From Azospirillum brasilense (GTDB taxonomy: Bacteria; Pseudomonadota; Alphaproteobacteria; Azospirillales; Azospirillaceae), in the NCBI RefSeq assembly GCF_007827815.1, contig NZ_VITH01000024.1, positions 1-64,000 on the forward strand: DNA of 64,000 nucleotides. The letters are read 5' to 3'. Below the pieces are notes generated by a model. That model did no database searches. It saw only the letters and a list, made by a program, of their open reading frames with translations, and had not been told where the DNA came from. Positions 7,807 to 16,749 of this stretch are shown in pieces; within the stretch, counting starts at the first letter, position 1; every line of letters starts with the position of its first letter. The position numbers were made by a program, and so were the translations under genes.

Positions 7807-8418
7807 ATGGACCAGACCGAACGCCAGATCATTGACGACCTCTTCGCCAAGCTGCGTCAGGCCGAGGCCCAGTCCGGCCCGCGCGACCCGCAGGCCGAAG
7901 CCCACATCCGCGACACCATCGCCCGCCAGCCGGGCGCGCCCTACCTGATGGCCCAGGCCATCGTCATGCTGGAGCAGGCGCTGGCCGCCTCGCAGAACCA
8001 GAACCAGGAGCTGGAGCGCCAGCTTCAGGAGCGTCCGGCCGCGGCGGCCGGCGGCGGCGGCATCTTCGGCGGCCTGTTCGGTGGCGGCGCCGCCAAGCCC
8101 GCCCCCGCCCCGCAGCAGCGCCCCGGCGGCTCGCCCTGGGGTCAGGCGCCCGGCGCCGCCCCGGCCTACGGCGACCCGCGCGTCGCCGCCTACGCCCAGC
8201 AGCCGCAGCGCGCCGGCGGCGGCTTCATGGCCGGCGCCATGCAGACCGCCATGGGCGTGGCCGGCGGCATGCTGATCGGCAGCGCGCTGTCCAGCGCCTT
8301 CTCCGGCGGCGGCGAGGCCATCGCCCAGGAAGCCCAGGGCGCCGTCGATCAGGTGGCCGAGGAGATCCCCAGCGAAGACGATTCGTGGGGCGGCTTCGGC
8401 GGGGACGAGGAATTCTGA
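7807..8418 (+). CDS. DUF2076 domain-containing protein
   Basis: A 203-residue protein beginning MDQTERQIIDDLFAKL, the typical DUF2076 N-terminus. A helical region (to about residue 75) precedes a Gly/Ala/Pro-rich linker with GGIFGGLFGGG, a Gly-rich hydrophobic patch (AMGVAGGMLIGSALSSAF) and a very acidic C-terminus, DDSWGGFGGDEEF. Proteins of this family are common in proteobacteria and have no established function; the hydrophobic patch suggests membrane or surface association. An alternative start 12 bases upstream is possible. A long perfect hairpin follows. Confidence 0.82.
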   Translation: MDQTERQIIDDLFAKLRQAEAQSGPRDPQAEAHIRDTIARQPGAPYLMAQAIVMLEQALAASQNQNQELERQLQERPAAAAGGGGIFGGLFGGGAAKPAPAPQQRPGGSPWGQAPGAAPAYGDPRVAAYAQQPQRAGGGFMAGAMQTAMGVAGGMLIGSALSSAFSGGGEAIAQEAQGAVDQVAEEIPSEDDSWGGFGGDEEF

Positions 8419-8425
8419 TCCCCGC

Positions 8426-8469
8426 GGGGACCGGCCGGGCGGCCTCCTCCCACCGCCCGGCCGGTCCCC
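8426..8469 (+). terminator. Strong GC hairpin after the DUF2076 gene
   Basis: A 17-bp perfect stem: GGGGACCGGCCGGGCGG (8426-8442) pairs with 8453-8469 around a ten-base loop. There is no T-run, only a pyrimidine-rich stretch after it, so this may be an atypical terminator or an mRNA-stabilising hairpin. Confidence 0.6.
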
Positions 8470-8794
8470 GGCCATCCTTCCCCTCTTGAGAGCGGACCGG
8501 AAATGATCGTTCGCGGTCCCGTCCGCGACACTTTCCCGATACCGGACCGATCCGGCGCTCATCTCCTTGCTTTTTGCAGAGCGGCCAACCATCCGTCTTG
8601 CCAGCAATTTCACGCACATCTAGTTTCCTTCAAGAGAACGCCCCATCGCTCCCCCGCCCGATCAAGACAGGGTGAAGCACAGGGCAAGGAAAAGCGGACA
8701 CGCCGAACCATCGCACGGCGCGCGGAACCCTGCTGCGCGCAACGCCCGAGCTTTGCGCGCCGGTGATTTCCGCTTTTTCAAAAAGAAAAAGATC
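8470..8794. other. Leader region of the leucine dehydrogenase gene
   Basis: About 325 bases with no convincing gene on either strand. Immediately before the Shine-Dalgarno lies a small AT hairpin, CTTTTTC (8773-8779) with GAAAAAG (8785-8791). It would hold the region next to the ribosome site in a structure and could affect translation; that role is inference. I do not identify a promoter with confidence. Confidence 0.4.
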
Positions 8795-8800
8795 AGGAGG
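8795..8800 (+). promoter_or_regulatory. Ribosome binding site fixing a GTG start
   Basis: A perfect AGGAGG lies five bases before the GTG at 8806, and no ATG in the correct frame lies nearby. It decides the start of the leucine dehydrogenase gene. Confidence 0.85.
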
Positions 8801-8805
8801 AAACC

Positions 8806-9864
<1,059 letters not shown>

Positions 9865-9874
9865 TCCGGGCTGG

Positions 9875-10540
9875 TCAGCGCCCCGAGGCCAGCACGGGGA
9901 AGGCGTCCAGAATGCCGGTCAGCAGGATCTGGACGCCGACGCAGAACAGCAGGAAGGCGAACAGCCGAGTCAGCACGCGGGCGCGCGTGTGGCCGAGCAG
10001 CGCCACCAGCCGGTCGGCGGAGCGGTAGGACAGCCAGATCAGCAGCGCGATGGCCAGCGCCGCCGCCGACACCCCGATGAAGAATTCGGTGAGCCCCTCG
10101 CTGCCCCGGGGGCGGGTGGCGCCCAGCGCGATGGCGACGGAGATGGTGCCGGGGCCGGTGGTGAAGGGGATGGTCAGGGGGAAGAAGGCCGACTCCCCGA
10201 CATCGGATTCCGCCGCCTCTTCCGCCGGGGCGGCCTGCTCCTGCTTGCGGGCCTCGTGCGCTTCCGGCGCGCTCAGCAGCGCCCAGGCGCGCTCCGCCAC
10301 CACGAAGCCGCCGGCGATCCGCAGCGCCGCCAGGGAGATGCCGAAGAAGTTCAGCACGTAGGACCCCGCCCACAAGGCGGTCAGCATGACGATGGCCGAA
10401 TAGACCGCGACCAGCGTGGCAAGCTGCGCCCGTTCCTTCGGGCTGCGCTCCGCCGTCACCTGGCTGAAGATCAGCGCCATGGCGATGGGGTTGACGATCG
10501 AGAACAGCGCCGTGAAGGCGAGAAGGAAGCTGTCGAGCAT
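9875..10540 (-). CDS. MarC family membrane protein
   Basis: A 221-residue inner-membrane protein with about six hydrophobic segments. It has the MarC/YchE family signatures FTALFSIVNPIAMALIF at the N-terminus and FPLTIPFTTGPGTISVAIALG in the middle. Family members were once called multiple-antibiotic-resistance proteins, but their transport role is unproven. The start MLDSFLL at 10540 begins directly at the first helix. An acidic/Gln-rich insertion (about residues 90-115) sits in a loop. It converges with the leucine dehydrogenase gene, with only ten bases between the two stops. Confidence 0.86.
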   Translation of the reverse strand: MLDSFLLAFTALFSIVNPIAMALIFSQVTAERSPKERAQLATLVAVYSAIVMLTALWAGSYVLNFFGISLAALRIAGGFVVAERAWALLSAPEAHEARKQEQAAPAEEAAESDVGESAFFPLTIPFTTGPGTISVAIALGATRPRGSEGLTEFFIGVSAAALAIALLIWLSYRSADRLVALLGHTRARVLTRLFAFLLFCVGVQILLTGILDAFPVLASGR

Positions 10541-10737
10541 GGGACGGGCCGACCTGTGCCTTGGCGGTTGGCGGGGCGCACCGCCGTGGTACAGGCCGGC
10601 CCGTTTCTTGGCAAGGCGCCATGATTTGCAGACCTCATTGTTCAGGCACGAAACACCGTGCTTGCCGTTCGACCGGCAAGACGGCCACACTCCCCCCAAC
10701 GGGGAAGGCTTCGTGACGTGATGCCGGAGGGGTTGCG

Positions 10738-11781
10738 ATGGGTCCGCGGACACGGCGGTGGGTTCTGGCTCTTGTGATGACCGGGCTGCTTCCGGCGGCC
10801 CTGCCCGCGCGGGCGGAGACGCCGGCCCAGTTCCGGGCGGCGGTGTCGCAGATCGGATACGCCGATCCGGGCACGGGCAAGACGGTGCCGATCCTTCTGC
10901 TCTACCCGACGCGCGACCACGTCCAGCCGATCCGCCGGGGCCCCTATCATTTGAACGTCGCCCCGGAGGGTGGGCCGGCGCTGGATTCCGTGCCGCTGGT
11001 GATGATGACCCAGGGACCGGCGCGCAACGGGCTGGCGATGGTCAGCGTCGCCCTGTTCCTGGCGCGCCGCGGAATGATGACCGCCATCGTGACCCATCTC
11101 GGCGGCCTGGAACCGGACGCGGACCCCAGGGCCGGAAAGGGCGATCGGGTCGGCACCGTGCCGCTGTGGCCGGAATTGCCGTTGCAGCTCCGCGCCGCGC
11201 TGGACGCCGTGCTGGACTCCTCGCCCATGGGCTTCCGGGTGGACCGCCAGCGCATCGGCGTGCTCGGCTACGCGGCCGGCGGCCATGCGGCGCTGGCGGC
11301 GGCGGGCGGGGTCGCCGATCCGGGCCGTCTTGCCCCGATCTGCGCCGCCCATCCGGACGACCGGACCCTCTGCCCGGCGGGCGCCAAGACCACCGCCGCC
11401 GCCGCGCCGAAGCGGCTGGAGGCCGCCACCGATCCGCGCATCCGCGCGCTGCTGCTGATGGACCCGATCGGCGCCCTGTTCGCGGACGGCGCGCTGTCCC
11501 GCGTCACCGTCCCGGTCCGGCTCTACGAGGCGGAGAAGGGCGACGAGAGCGGCGCCCTCCAGGTGGCGCGGGTGCGCGGCCTGCTGCCCCGCCCGCCGGA
11601 ATACGACCTCGTTCCCGGCGCCGGCCACTACGCCTTCCTGACGCCGGTCCCGGCCAGCGCCGCCGCCCGCTTCGGCGCGACGGTGCAGGACCCGCCGGGC
11701 TTCGATCGCGCCGGCTTCCACGCGCGGCTGAACGACGAGGTTCTCGACTATTTCCGGCGGACGCTCAACGCCGCCCCCTGA
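10738..11781 (+). CDS. Exported alpha/beta-hydrolase-fold protein lacking the nucleophilic serine
   Basis: A 347-residue protein with a cleavable signal peptide (Arg-rich start, hydrophobic core, AETPA after the cut), so periplasmic. It has the layout of exported dienelactone-hydrolase/acetylhydrolase-like proteins: IGYADPGTGKTVPILLLYPT near the start, a nucleophile-elbow region at 174-182 and a C-terminal PGAGHYAFL with the expected His. The elbow reads LGYAAGG where the family has G-H-S-A-G-G, so the nucleophile is Ala179 (codon GCG at 11272-11274). Unless another residue serves, it should not hydrolyse esters by the usual mechanism; binding or regulation is possible. Confidence 0.7.
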   Translation: MGPRTRRWVLALVMTGLLPAALPARAETPAQFRAAVSQIGYADPGTGKTVPILLLYPTRDHVQPIRRGPYHLNVAPEGGPALDSVPLVMMTQGPARNGLAMVSVALFLARRGMMTAIVTHLGGLEPDADPRAGKGDRVGTVPLWPELPLQLRAALDAVLDSSPMGFRVDRQRIGVLGYAAGGHAALAAAGGVADPGRLAPICAAHPDDRTLCPAGAKTTAAAAPKRLEAATDPRIRALLLMDPIGALFADGALSRVTVPVRLYEAEKGDESGALQVARVRGLLPRPPEYDLVPGAGHYAFLTPVPASAAARFGATVQDPPGFDRAGFHARLNDEVLDYFRRTLNAAP

Positions 11782-11842
11782 CCCGCCGGGGCCGGAACGC
11801 CGCCCAACACCTGCCAACCATCAAGAAAAACGGAAACGCACC

Positions 11843-12526
11843 ATGACGACGATGACCCTGAAGGAAGCCCTGGCCGAGATTCTGGACCCGCGGGACCGGA
11901 CCGTGGTGGATGTCGGCTGCGGCGACGGGGCGCTGACCCGCCATTTCGCGGGGCTCGGCGCCCGGGCCATCGGCATCGAGATCAGCGAGTGCCAGCTCGC
12001 CCGCGCCCGCAAGGCGGAACCGGTGGCCGGCGCCGACTACCGCGTCGGCAAGGGGGAGGCATTGCCCCTGGAGGACGCGTCGGTGGACGCCATCGTCTAC
12101 TCCAACAGCTTCCACCATTTGCCGCTGGCGGTGATGGCCGACGCGATGGCCGAGGCGGCGCGGGTTCTGAAGCCCGGCGGCACGCTGGTGGTGGTCGAGC
12201 CGATCGCCGAGGGCGCCTATTTCGAGGTCATCCTGCCCATCGAGGACGAGACGGAGGTGCGGGCCGCCGCCTACGACACGCTGAAGCACCCGCCGCTGCC
12301 GTTGCAGGCGGTGGACGAGACGGTCTACGGCACGGTGGTGCGCTACCGCGACGCCGATCATTACCTGACCCACGTCACCGCCGTGGACCCGGCGCGGCGC
12401 GAACGCCTGCCCCCGGTGGAGGCCGAGGTCCGCCGCCGCTTCGCCGCCAGCGGGCGGATCGACGCGGAGGGCATGACCGCCTTCGACCAGCCGATGCGGC
12501 GCATGGTCTTCAAGAGGCTGCCGTAA
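11843..12526 (+). CDS. Class I SAM-dependent methyltransferase (Methyltransf_11 type)
   Basis: A 227-residue cytosolic methyltransferase. Motif I is VVDVGCGDGALTRHF (about residues 20-34), followed by the acidic ribose-binding residue in IGIEISE, motif II around the acidic segment before SNSFHHLPL, and motif III in VLKPGGTLVVVEP. The C-terminal half is variable. The layout resembles UbiE/BioC-like small-molecule methyltransferases, but the substrate cannot be assigned. It follows the hydrolase-fold gene by 61 bases on the same strand and may share its transcript. Confidence 0.85.
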   Translation: MTTMTLKEALAEILDPRDRTVVDVGCGDGALTRHFAGLGARAIGIEISECQLARARKAEPVAGADYRVGKGEALPLEDASVDAIVYSNSFHHLPLAVMADAMAEAARVLKPGGTLVVVEPIAEGAYFEVILPIEDETEVRAAAYDTLKHPPLPLQAVDETVYGTVVRYRDADHYLTHVTAVDPARRERLPPVEAEVRRRFAASGRIDAEGMTAFDQPMRRMVFKRLP

Positions 12527-12649
12527 GCACGGACCGCTTGGCGGCGACACGGCGGCGTGCCAGCATGAGCGCCGCCGTTTGGTCACAGGCGCGCCATCGC
12601 GCGTCCGGGGCATAGTGGAGCGGCATCACCCTTTCGAAGGCCGAAGACC

Positions 12650-12898
12650 ATGCCCCGCCCCTCCTTATCCCGCTCCGGCCTGCCCCGCTTCGGCCTGCCC
12701 CGCTTCGGCTTTTCCGCCGCCGCTCTGATCTGCCCGGCGGCTTTGCTTCTGACCAGTTGCAGCGTGGTGGTCGCCACGGTGGACACGGCGGCCAGCGTCG
12801 CCGGGTCCGCGGTCAGCGTCGCCGGCGACGTGGTGTCGGCCACGGCCCATGTGGCGACCGCGCCCTTCCGAGGCGGCGACGACACGAAGGACGAATAA
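12650..12898 (+). CDS. Small lipoprotein
   Basis: An 82-residue protein with a signal peptide ending in the lipobox LLTSC (Cys near residue 37), so predicted to be lipidated and anchored in a membrane facing the periplasm. The mature part is a short Ala/Val/Ser-rich segment with a near-repeat (VAGSAVSVAGDVVSA), like small entericidin/DUF-type lipoproteins. The leader contains an internal duplication, GLPRFGLPRFG. No function is assigned. Confidence 0.7.
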   Translation: MPRPSLSRSGLPRFGLPRFGFSAAALICPAALLLTSCSVVVATVDTAASVAGSAVSVAGDVVSATAHVATAPFRGGDDTKDE

Positions 12899-12915
12899 CG
12901 CTCAGCGCCGGACGC

Positions 12916-13746
12916 TCACCTCCGGAGCAGGCGGCGCCACCAGGGGCTCTGGCGCCGCGCCAGCTCGGTCACCAGGACGCGGCACTGGTCGCGCATCGCC
13001 TCGTACGCGGCGACCTCGGCCTCGCGGTCGCGGCGCAGGCCGTCCAGCGTGCCGGTCAGCCGCTCCACCCGCTTCTCCAGTTCCGCGCTGGTCCGGCGCT
13101 CCTCCTCCAGAGCCGCCTGCGCCTCCTCGCTGCGGCGCTCCGCCGCCTCGATGCGCTGACGGAAGCCGCGCTCCCGCACCTCGGTGTCGGCGATCAGCCG
13201 TTCCACGAGGTCGCCGATGCGCTTGCGCTCCGCCTCACGGTCGGCCTGGAGCCGGTCCAGCGCCACCGCGTGGGACAGGCGCAGGGCGGCGATCTCCGCG
13301 TTCACCGCGGACAGCCGGTCCTCCGCGTCCTGAATCGCGCGGGACATGCCCTGCTCGCGCGCGGAGGTCTCGGCGATCAGCGTCTCGACGAGCTGGTTGA
13401 CGCGCTCGCGCTCCGCCTCGCGGTCGCCCTGGAGGCTGCCGACCTCCCCGGAGCGCGCCCGCTCCACCGCCCCGATGGCCTCGCGCCAGCGCTCGCGTTC
13501 CGAGGCGTGCTCGGCGATCACCCGCAGCCGCTCCGCCCGTTCGCTGTCCGCCGCGGCCTCCGCCTTGGCGATCTGTTCGCCTAGCGTGGCGACCTGGTCG
13601 CCGTAGACGCGCAGGAGTTGCGTGGTTTCCTCCGACGGCGCCCCCAGGGGCGCCTTTGGCGCGCGCGGACGGGTGGCCCGCTTGGCCGGTGCCGCCGGCG
13701 GAGGCGGCGTATCCTCAGCGTTGGAGAGCGGCATCATCTCGGTCAT
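12916..13746 (-). CDS. Long coiled-coil protein with an internal duplication
   Basis: A 276-residue protein rich in Glu, Arg and Ala, starting MTEMMPLSNAEDTPPPPAAP. A short Pro/Ala/Lys-rich head is followed by an almost continuous predicted coiled coil from about residue 40 to the end, closing with the basic tail SPWWRRLLRR. Two segments about 65 residues apart are near repeats (DREAERERVNQLVETLIAET and DREAERKRIGDLVERLIADT), and a third DREAE occurs near the C-terminus. There is no signal peptide or membrane helix. A structural or scaffolding role is likely; no family is recognised. Confidence 0.7.
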   Translation of the reverse strand: MTEMMPLSNAEDTPPPPAAPAKRATRPRAPKAPLGAPSEETTQLLRVYGDQVATLGEQIAKAEAAADSERAERLRVIAEHASERERWREAIGAVERARSGEVGSLQGDREAERERVNQLVETLIAETSAREQGMSRAIQDAEDRLSAVNAEIAALRLSHAVALDRLQADREAERKRIGDLVERLIADTEVRERGFRQRIEAAERRSEEAQAALEEERRTSAELEKRVERLTGTLDGLRRDREAEVAAYEAMRDQCRVLVTELARRQSPWWRRLLRR

Positions 13747-14097
13747 CGCGGCTTATCCTGACAGTCGGGCCTGCATCGTCACAGTAGCGCGTCCCGCGTC
13801 CTGCGCACAGGAACCTTTTTCCATAGGCCCGGGCCGGAAAACCGCCCGGCAACCGGACCGTCGAGAATTCATCGCGTATTTTCATGGATTTCGTCGGCAA
13901 ATTTTCCAAAATCTTTTCTGTTAACGGGTTTTAAAACCGCTTTAACGCCGACTCCCGCCTCTCGCCAAGGTATTAACACCAACGATTGACAGTACGGATT
14001 TCGATTGGTTTTTTGAATGATGTTTGCAGGCGCGAAAAAGACTTTTCCTAAAAAGCAAATCAATCGCCCTGGCCGATTCGATGTTGCGGAGAACCCC
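13747..14097. other. AT-rich intergenic promoter region
   Basis: About 350 bases between divergent genes, clearly more AT-rich than its surroundings. It contains the palindrome GGTTTTAAAACC (13928-13939) and a CtrA-type box, listed separately. In-frame codons run upstream of the regulator start from 14017, but they are Lys-rich and lack a ribosome site, so I do not treat them as coding. Confidence 0.5.
13931..13946. promoter_or_regulatory. CtrA-type box (TTAA-N7-TTAAC)
   Basis: TTAA at 13931-13934 and TTAAC at 13942-13946 are separated by exactly seven bases, the consensus of the alphaproteobacterial cell-cycle and motility regulator CtrA. Another TTAAC lies just upstream at 13921. It is about 150 bp before the FtcR-like flagellar regulator gene. 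CtrA control of flagellar genes is established in related bacteria; binding here is inference. Confidence 0.5.
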
Positions 14098-14877
14098 ATG
14101 CGTGCTGTTCTGGTTGAACCGAACCCCCTGATCGCCGACGCGCTCGGCCGTCAGCTCGGCATGGGGAAGATCCGCTACGACCGCCAGGACTGGGCCGGGC
14201 TGGAGGAGCTTCTGCAACAGCAGGGTGCCGACGGGCTGGGCTACGACGCCATCGTGCTCGGCAGCGTCGACGACCCGGCGCGCTGCGTGGCGGCGCTGCG
14301 GGCGCATCAGGTCGGGGCGGCGATCCTCTGCCTGCTCGACCGGCGCTGCGTGACGACGACGGTGGAGCTGCTGCACGCCGGGGCCGACGACGTGCTGGTC
14401 AAGCCGGTGGTCAGCGCCGAGGTGCGGGCGCGCATCGAGGTGGCGCGGCGGCGCTCGCGCGGCCTGCTGAGCAACGCGGTGCGGGTCGGGCAACTGACGG
14501 TGTTCCTCGACGGGCGCGACCCGGAGGTCGCCGGCGAGCGGCTGCGGCTGAGCCAGCGCGAGCACGCCATCCTCGGCGTGCTGGCCGCTCATCACCGCCG
14601 CGTCGTCTCCAAGGAGCACATCTACGACGAGGTCTACGGCCTGTCCGGCGCCGACCCGCTCGACAAGGTCATCGACGTCTACATCTGCAAGCTGCGCAAG
14701 AAGATCGCCGAAGCCACCGGCGGCGCCCGCTACATCGAGACCGTCTACGGCCGCGGCTACAAGTTCGAAGCCCCGCCCGAGCATGAGGACCCTGCCCCGG
14801 CCCTGCCGGCGCGCCGCGTGCTGCCGGGGTACGTAGGGTTCGGGCGCGGGATTGGCGAGACACGGCTGGCGGGGTGA
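14098..14877 (+). CDS. FtcR-like flagellar response-regulator protein with a degenerate receiver
   Basis: A 259-residue cytosolic regulator. Residues 1-115 form a receiver fold, but the phosphoacceptor position reads AIVLGSVDD, with Gly55 where Asp is expected; the conserved Lys102 (VKPV) remains. Residues about 128-228 form an OmpR/PhoB-type winged helix (LRLSQREHAILGVLAAHHRR, YICKLRKKI, ETVYGRGYKFE). The segment VFLDGRDPEVAGE resembles the rhizobial/Brucella flagellar regulators FtcR and Rem, which also have atypical receivers. It directly precedes the flagellar block and has a CtrA-type box upstream. Phosphorylation-independent activation of flagellar genes is inference. Confidence 0.75.
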   Translation: MRAVLVEPNPLIADALGRQLGMGKIRYDRQDWAGLEELLQQQGADGLGYDAIVLGSVDDPARCVAALRAHQVGAAILCLLDRRCVTTTVELLHAGADDVLVKPVVSAEVRARIEVARRRSRGLLSNAVRVGQLTVFLDGRDPEVAGERLRLSQREHAILGVLAAHHRRVVSKEHIYDEVYGLSGADPLDKVIDVYICKLRKKIAEATGGARYIETVYGRGYKFEAPPEHEDPAPALPARRVLPGYVGFGRGIGETRLAG

Positions 14878-14894
14878 AGACGTTGTCGCGTTGA

Positions 14895-15003
14895 GCCCCC
14901 ACCCTTCCCACGGCTCACGCCGTGGGCCCCTTCCCTCCCCCGCTTCGCGGGAGAGGGAATTGATGCCCTCCCCTGCGGAGCGGGGGAGGGTTAGGGTGGG
15001 GGC
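14895..15003. repeat. Dispersed G/C-rich palindromic repeat, copy 2
   Basis: Outer arms GCCCCCACCC (14895-14904) and GGGTGGGGGC (14994-15003) match copy 1 exactly. Inner CCCTCCCCCGCTTCGCGGG-type arms and GCGGGGGAGGGTTAGGG are also shared. It lies between the convergent ends of the FtcR-like gene and the flagellar operon, so it could serve both as a transcription barrier. Confidence 0.75.
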
Positions 15004-15022
15004 CCGGCGCGACCACTCCCCC

Positions 15023-15367
15023 CTACCCCGACCAATCCGCGCTGAGCGCCTCCTCCTCCAGATCCAGCCACGCTCCGGCCACCGGCCCCACCGTCAGGTC
15101 GCCGCCCAGACCCGCGTCGCCCATCGCCCCGGCGAATCCGTCCTGCATGTCGGCCAGCGCGGCGGAGGACAGGCCGCCGCCGGTCTGCAGCGTCACGTCG
15201 AACCGCCGCCCCTCCCCCGCCGCGACGAGTTGCACCGCCCCCAGCGCCGGCAGCCGCATCTGCAGCACCAGCGCGCTTCCCGTCTGAAGGTCCGCCCCGT
15301 CGGAAATGGCGCAGAGCAGGCCGCGGCAACCGCCCGCCGCCGTGCCGTCCATCACGGGGATGCTCAT
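15023..15367 (-). CDS. Small flagellar-cluster protein, FliK C-domain-like
   Basis: A 114-residue protein, MSIPVMDGTAAGG onward, last in the minus-strand flagellar operon. Its ATG overlaps the upstream stop as TGATG. The middle (LQMRLPALGAVQLVAAGEG, then a strand and a helix) follows the pattern of the FliK hook-length-control C-domain, in which an LPELGRV-type strand is followed by a beta strand and an amphipathic helix. Similarity is by eye only. It has no signal peptide; it may be a cytosolic export accessory. Confidence 0.55.
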   Translation of the reverse strand: MSIPVMDGTAAGGCRGLLCAISDGADLQTGSALVLQMRLPALGAVQLVAAGEGRRFDVTLQTGGGLSSAALADMQDGFAGAMGDAGLGGDLTVGPVAGAWLDLEEEALSADWSG

Positions 15368-15672
15368 CACCCGCCACTCCCGGCCGTCGGCGGTGCGGCG
15401 GTGCGGCGGTGGCGCGGCGCCAGCGCCAGGTCGAGGTCGTCCAGCAGGGCGCCGCCGTCGAGCTGCTCCAGCAGGCGGCAGCGCTTCGGCCCCAGCCACG
15501 CCCGCGCGCCATTGGCGGTCGCCGCCAGGAAGAAGGCCAACCCGAGACCGAAGGTGGAATCGCAGCGCGGCAGCCCGCCGCGCAGCTCCTGCGCCGCCCG
15601 CGGGTCCAGCGCCTCGACCACCGCCAGCAGATGGCCGACCTCGGCGACCGCGTCCGGCATGAACACACCCAT
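15367..15672 (-). CDS. Small protein of unknown function in the flagellar operon
   Basis: About 101 residues, start uncertain (15672, 15660 or 15708). It begins within about 40 bases of the fliG stop and ends overlapping the next small gene (TGATG), so it is almost certainly translated in the operon. Recognisable features are a hydrophobic helix (VGHLLAVVEALDP), a Gly/Ala-rich segment (FGLGLAFFLAATANGARAWLG) and an Arg/Pro tail. It may work with the downstream protein as a pair. No family is recognised. Confidence 0.5.
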   Translation of the reverse strand: MGVFMPDAVAEVGHLLAVVEALDPRAAQELRGGLPRCDSTFGLGLAFFLAATANGARAWLGPKRCRLLEQLDGGALLDDLDLALAPRHRRTAAPPTAGSGG

Positions 15673-15711
15673 CGGTAGACGACTCAGCAGACGACCATCA
15701 GTACACAACCA

Positions 15712-16740
15712 TCAGTACACAACGGCGTCCGATTCGTCCGTTTGCGGAAGGACGATCGCCCCGTCGTCGGCCATGGCCTTGGCGACTTGGACGATCTCCG
15801 CCTGCGCCTCGTTGACGTCGCGCATGCGCACCGGCCCCATGTTCTCGATCTCGTCCTGCAGGATCATGCGGGCGCGCTCGGACAGGACGGACAGGAAATG
15901 GTCGCGCTGCAGCGCCTCCGCCCCCTTCAGCGCGATGGCGAGCTGGCCGGTGTCGCAGCGCCGGATCACCGCCTGGAGCGACACGCGGTCGAGCCGCAGC
16001 AGGTCCTCGAAGGTGAACATGAGCTGGCGGATGCGGTGGGTCGAATCCGGCATCACGGCGTCCAGGTCGGTGAAGATGTCCGCCATGGTGTCACGGTCGA
16101 TGCGGTTGAAGATGTCGGCCATCCGCTCGTGCGTGTCGGCGCCGTGGGTGCGCGCGTAGTTCGCCATGAACTCGTTGTGCAGGATGGATTCGATGTCCAG
16201 CAGCACCTCGCGCTGCACGGATTCGATCTGGATCATCCGCTCGATCACCTCCAGCCGCAGCGCCGGGGCCAGCAGCGGCAGCACCTTGGCGGCGTGGTCG
16301 CTGCGCATGCGCGACAGGATGACCGCCGCCGTCTGCGGGTACTCGCCCGCCAGATAGGTGGCGAGCACGCCCTCGTTCACGTTGGACATCTTCTCCCACA
16401 TGGTGCGGCCGGCCGGGCCGCGGATCTCGCCCATGATCTCCACCACCCGGTCGTCGGGCAGGAAGCGGGAGAGCATGCGCTCCGTGCTGTCGTAGGAGCC
16501 GACGACGGAGCCGGTGTTGGCGAAGCGCTCCGTGAAGCTGCGCAGCAGCGCCTCGACGAGGTTGGAGGTGACGTTGCCCAGGCTGGCCATGGCGCGGCTG
16601 ACCATGCGGATCTCGTCGTCGTCGAGCTTCTCCATCAGGCGGGAGCCGCGTTCCTCGCCCAGCGCCAGGAAGATCACCGCGGTCCTCTCCGACCCGCTCA
16701 GGCTCTTGAAATTGTCTCGGATCTTGATCGGCATGCCCAT
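15712..16740 (-). CDS. fliG: Flagellar motor switch protein FliG
   Basis: A 342-residue rotor protein of the C-ring. The N-terminal domain that packs on FliF carries LSGSERTAVIFLALGEE and the middle domain the EHPQ-like region (YLAGEYPQTAAVILSRM). The C-terminal torque domain has FTFEDLLRLDRVSLQAVIRR and the charged helix LSERARMILQDEIENMGPVR. Length matches the family (about 330-345). In most relatives fliG directly follows fliF; here it lies downstream of fliP and a small gene, an unusual order. Confidence 0.95.
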   Translation of the reverse strand: MGMPIKIRDNFKSLSGSERTAVIFLALGEERGSRLMEKLDDDEIRMVSRAMASLGNVTSNLVEALLRSFTERFANTGSVVGSYDSTERMLSRFLPDDRVVEIMGEIRGPAGRTMWEKMSNVNEGVLATYLAGEYPQTAAVILSRMRSDHAAKVLPLLAPALRLEVIERMIQIESVQREVLLDIESILHNEFMANYARTHGADTHERMADIFNRIDRDTMADIFTDLDAVMPDSTHRIRQLMFTFEDLLRLDRVSLQAVIRRCDTGQLAIALKGAEALQRDHFLSVLSERARMILQDEIENMGPVRMRDVNEAQAEIVQVAKAMADDGAIVLPQTDESDAVVY

Positions 16741-16749
16741 GCTGGCACC

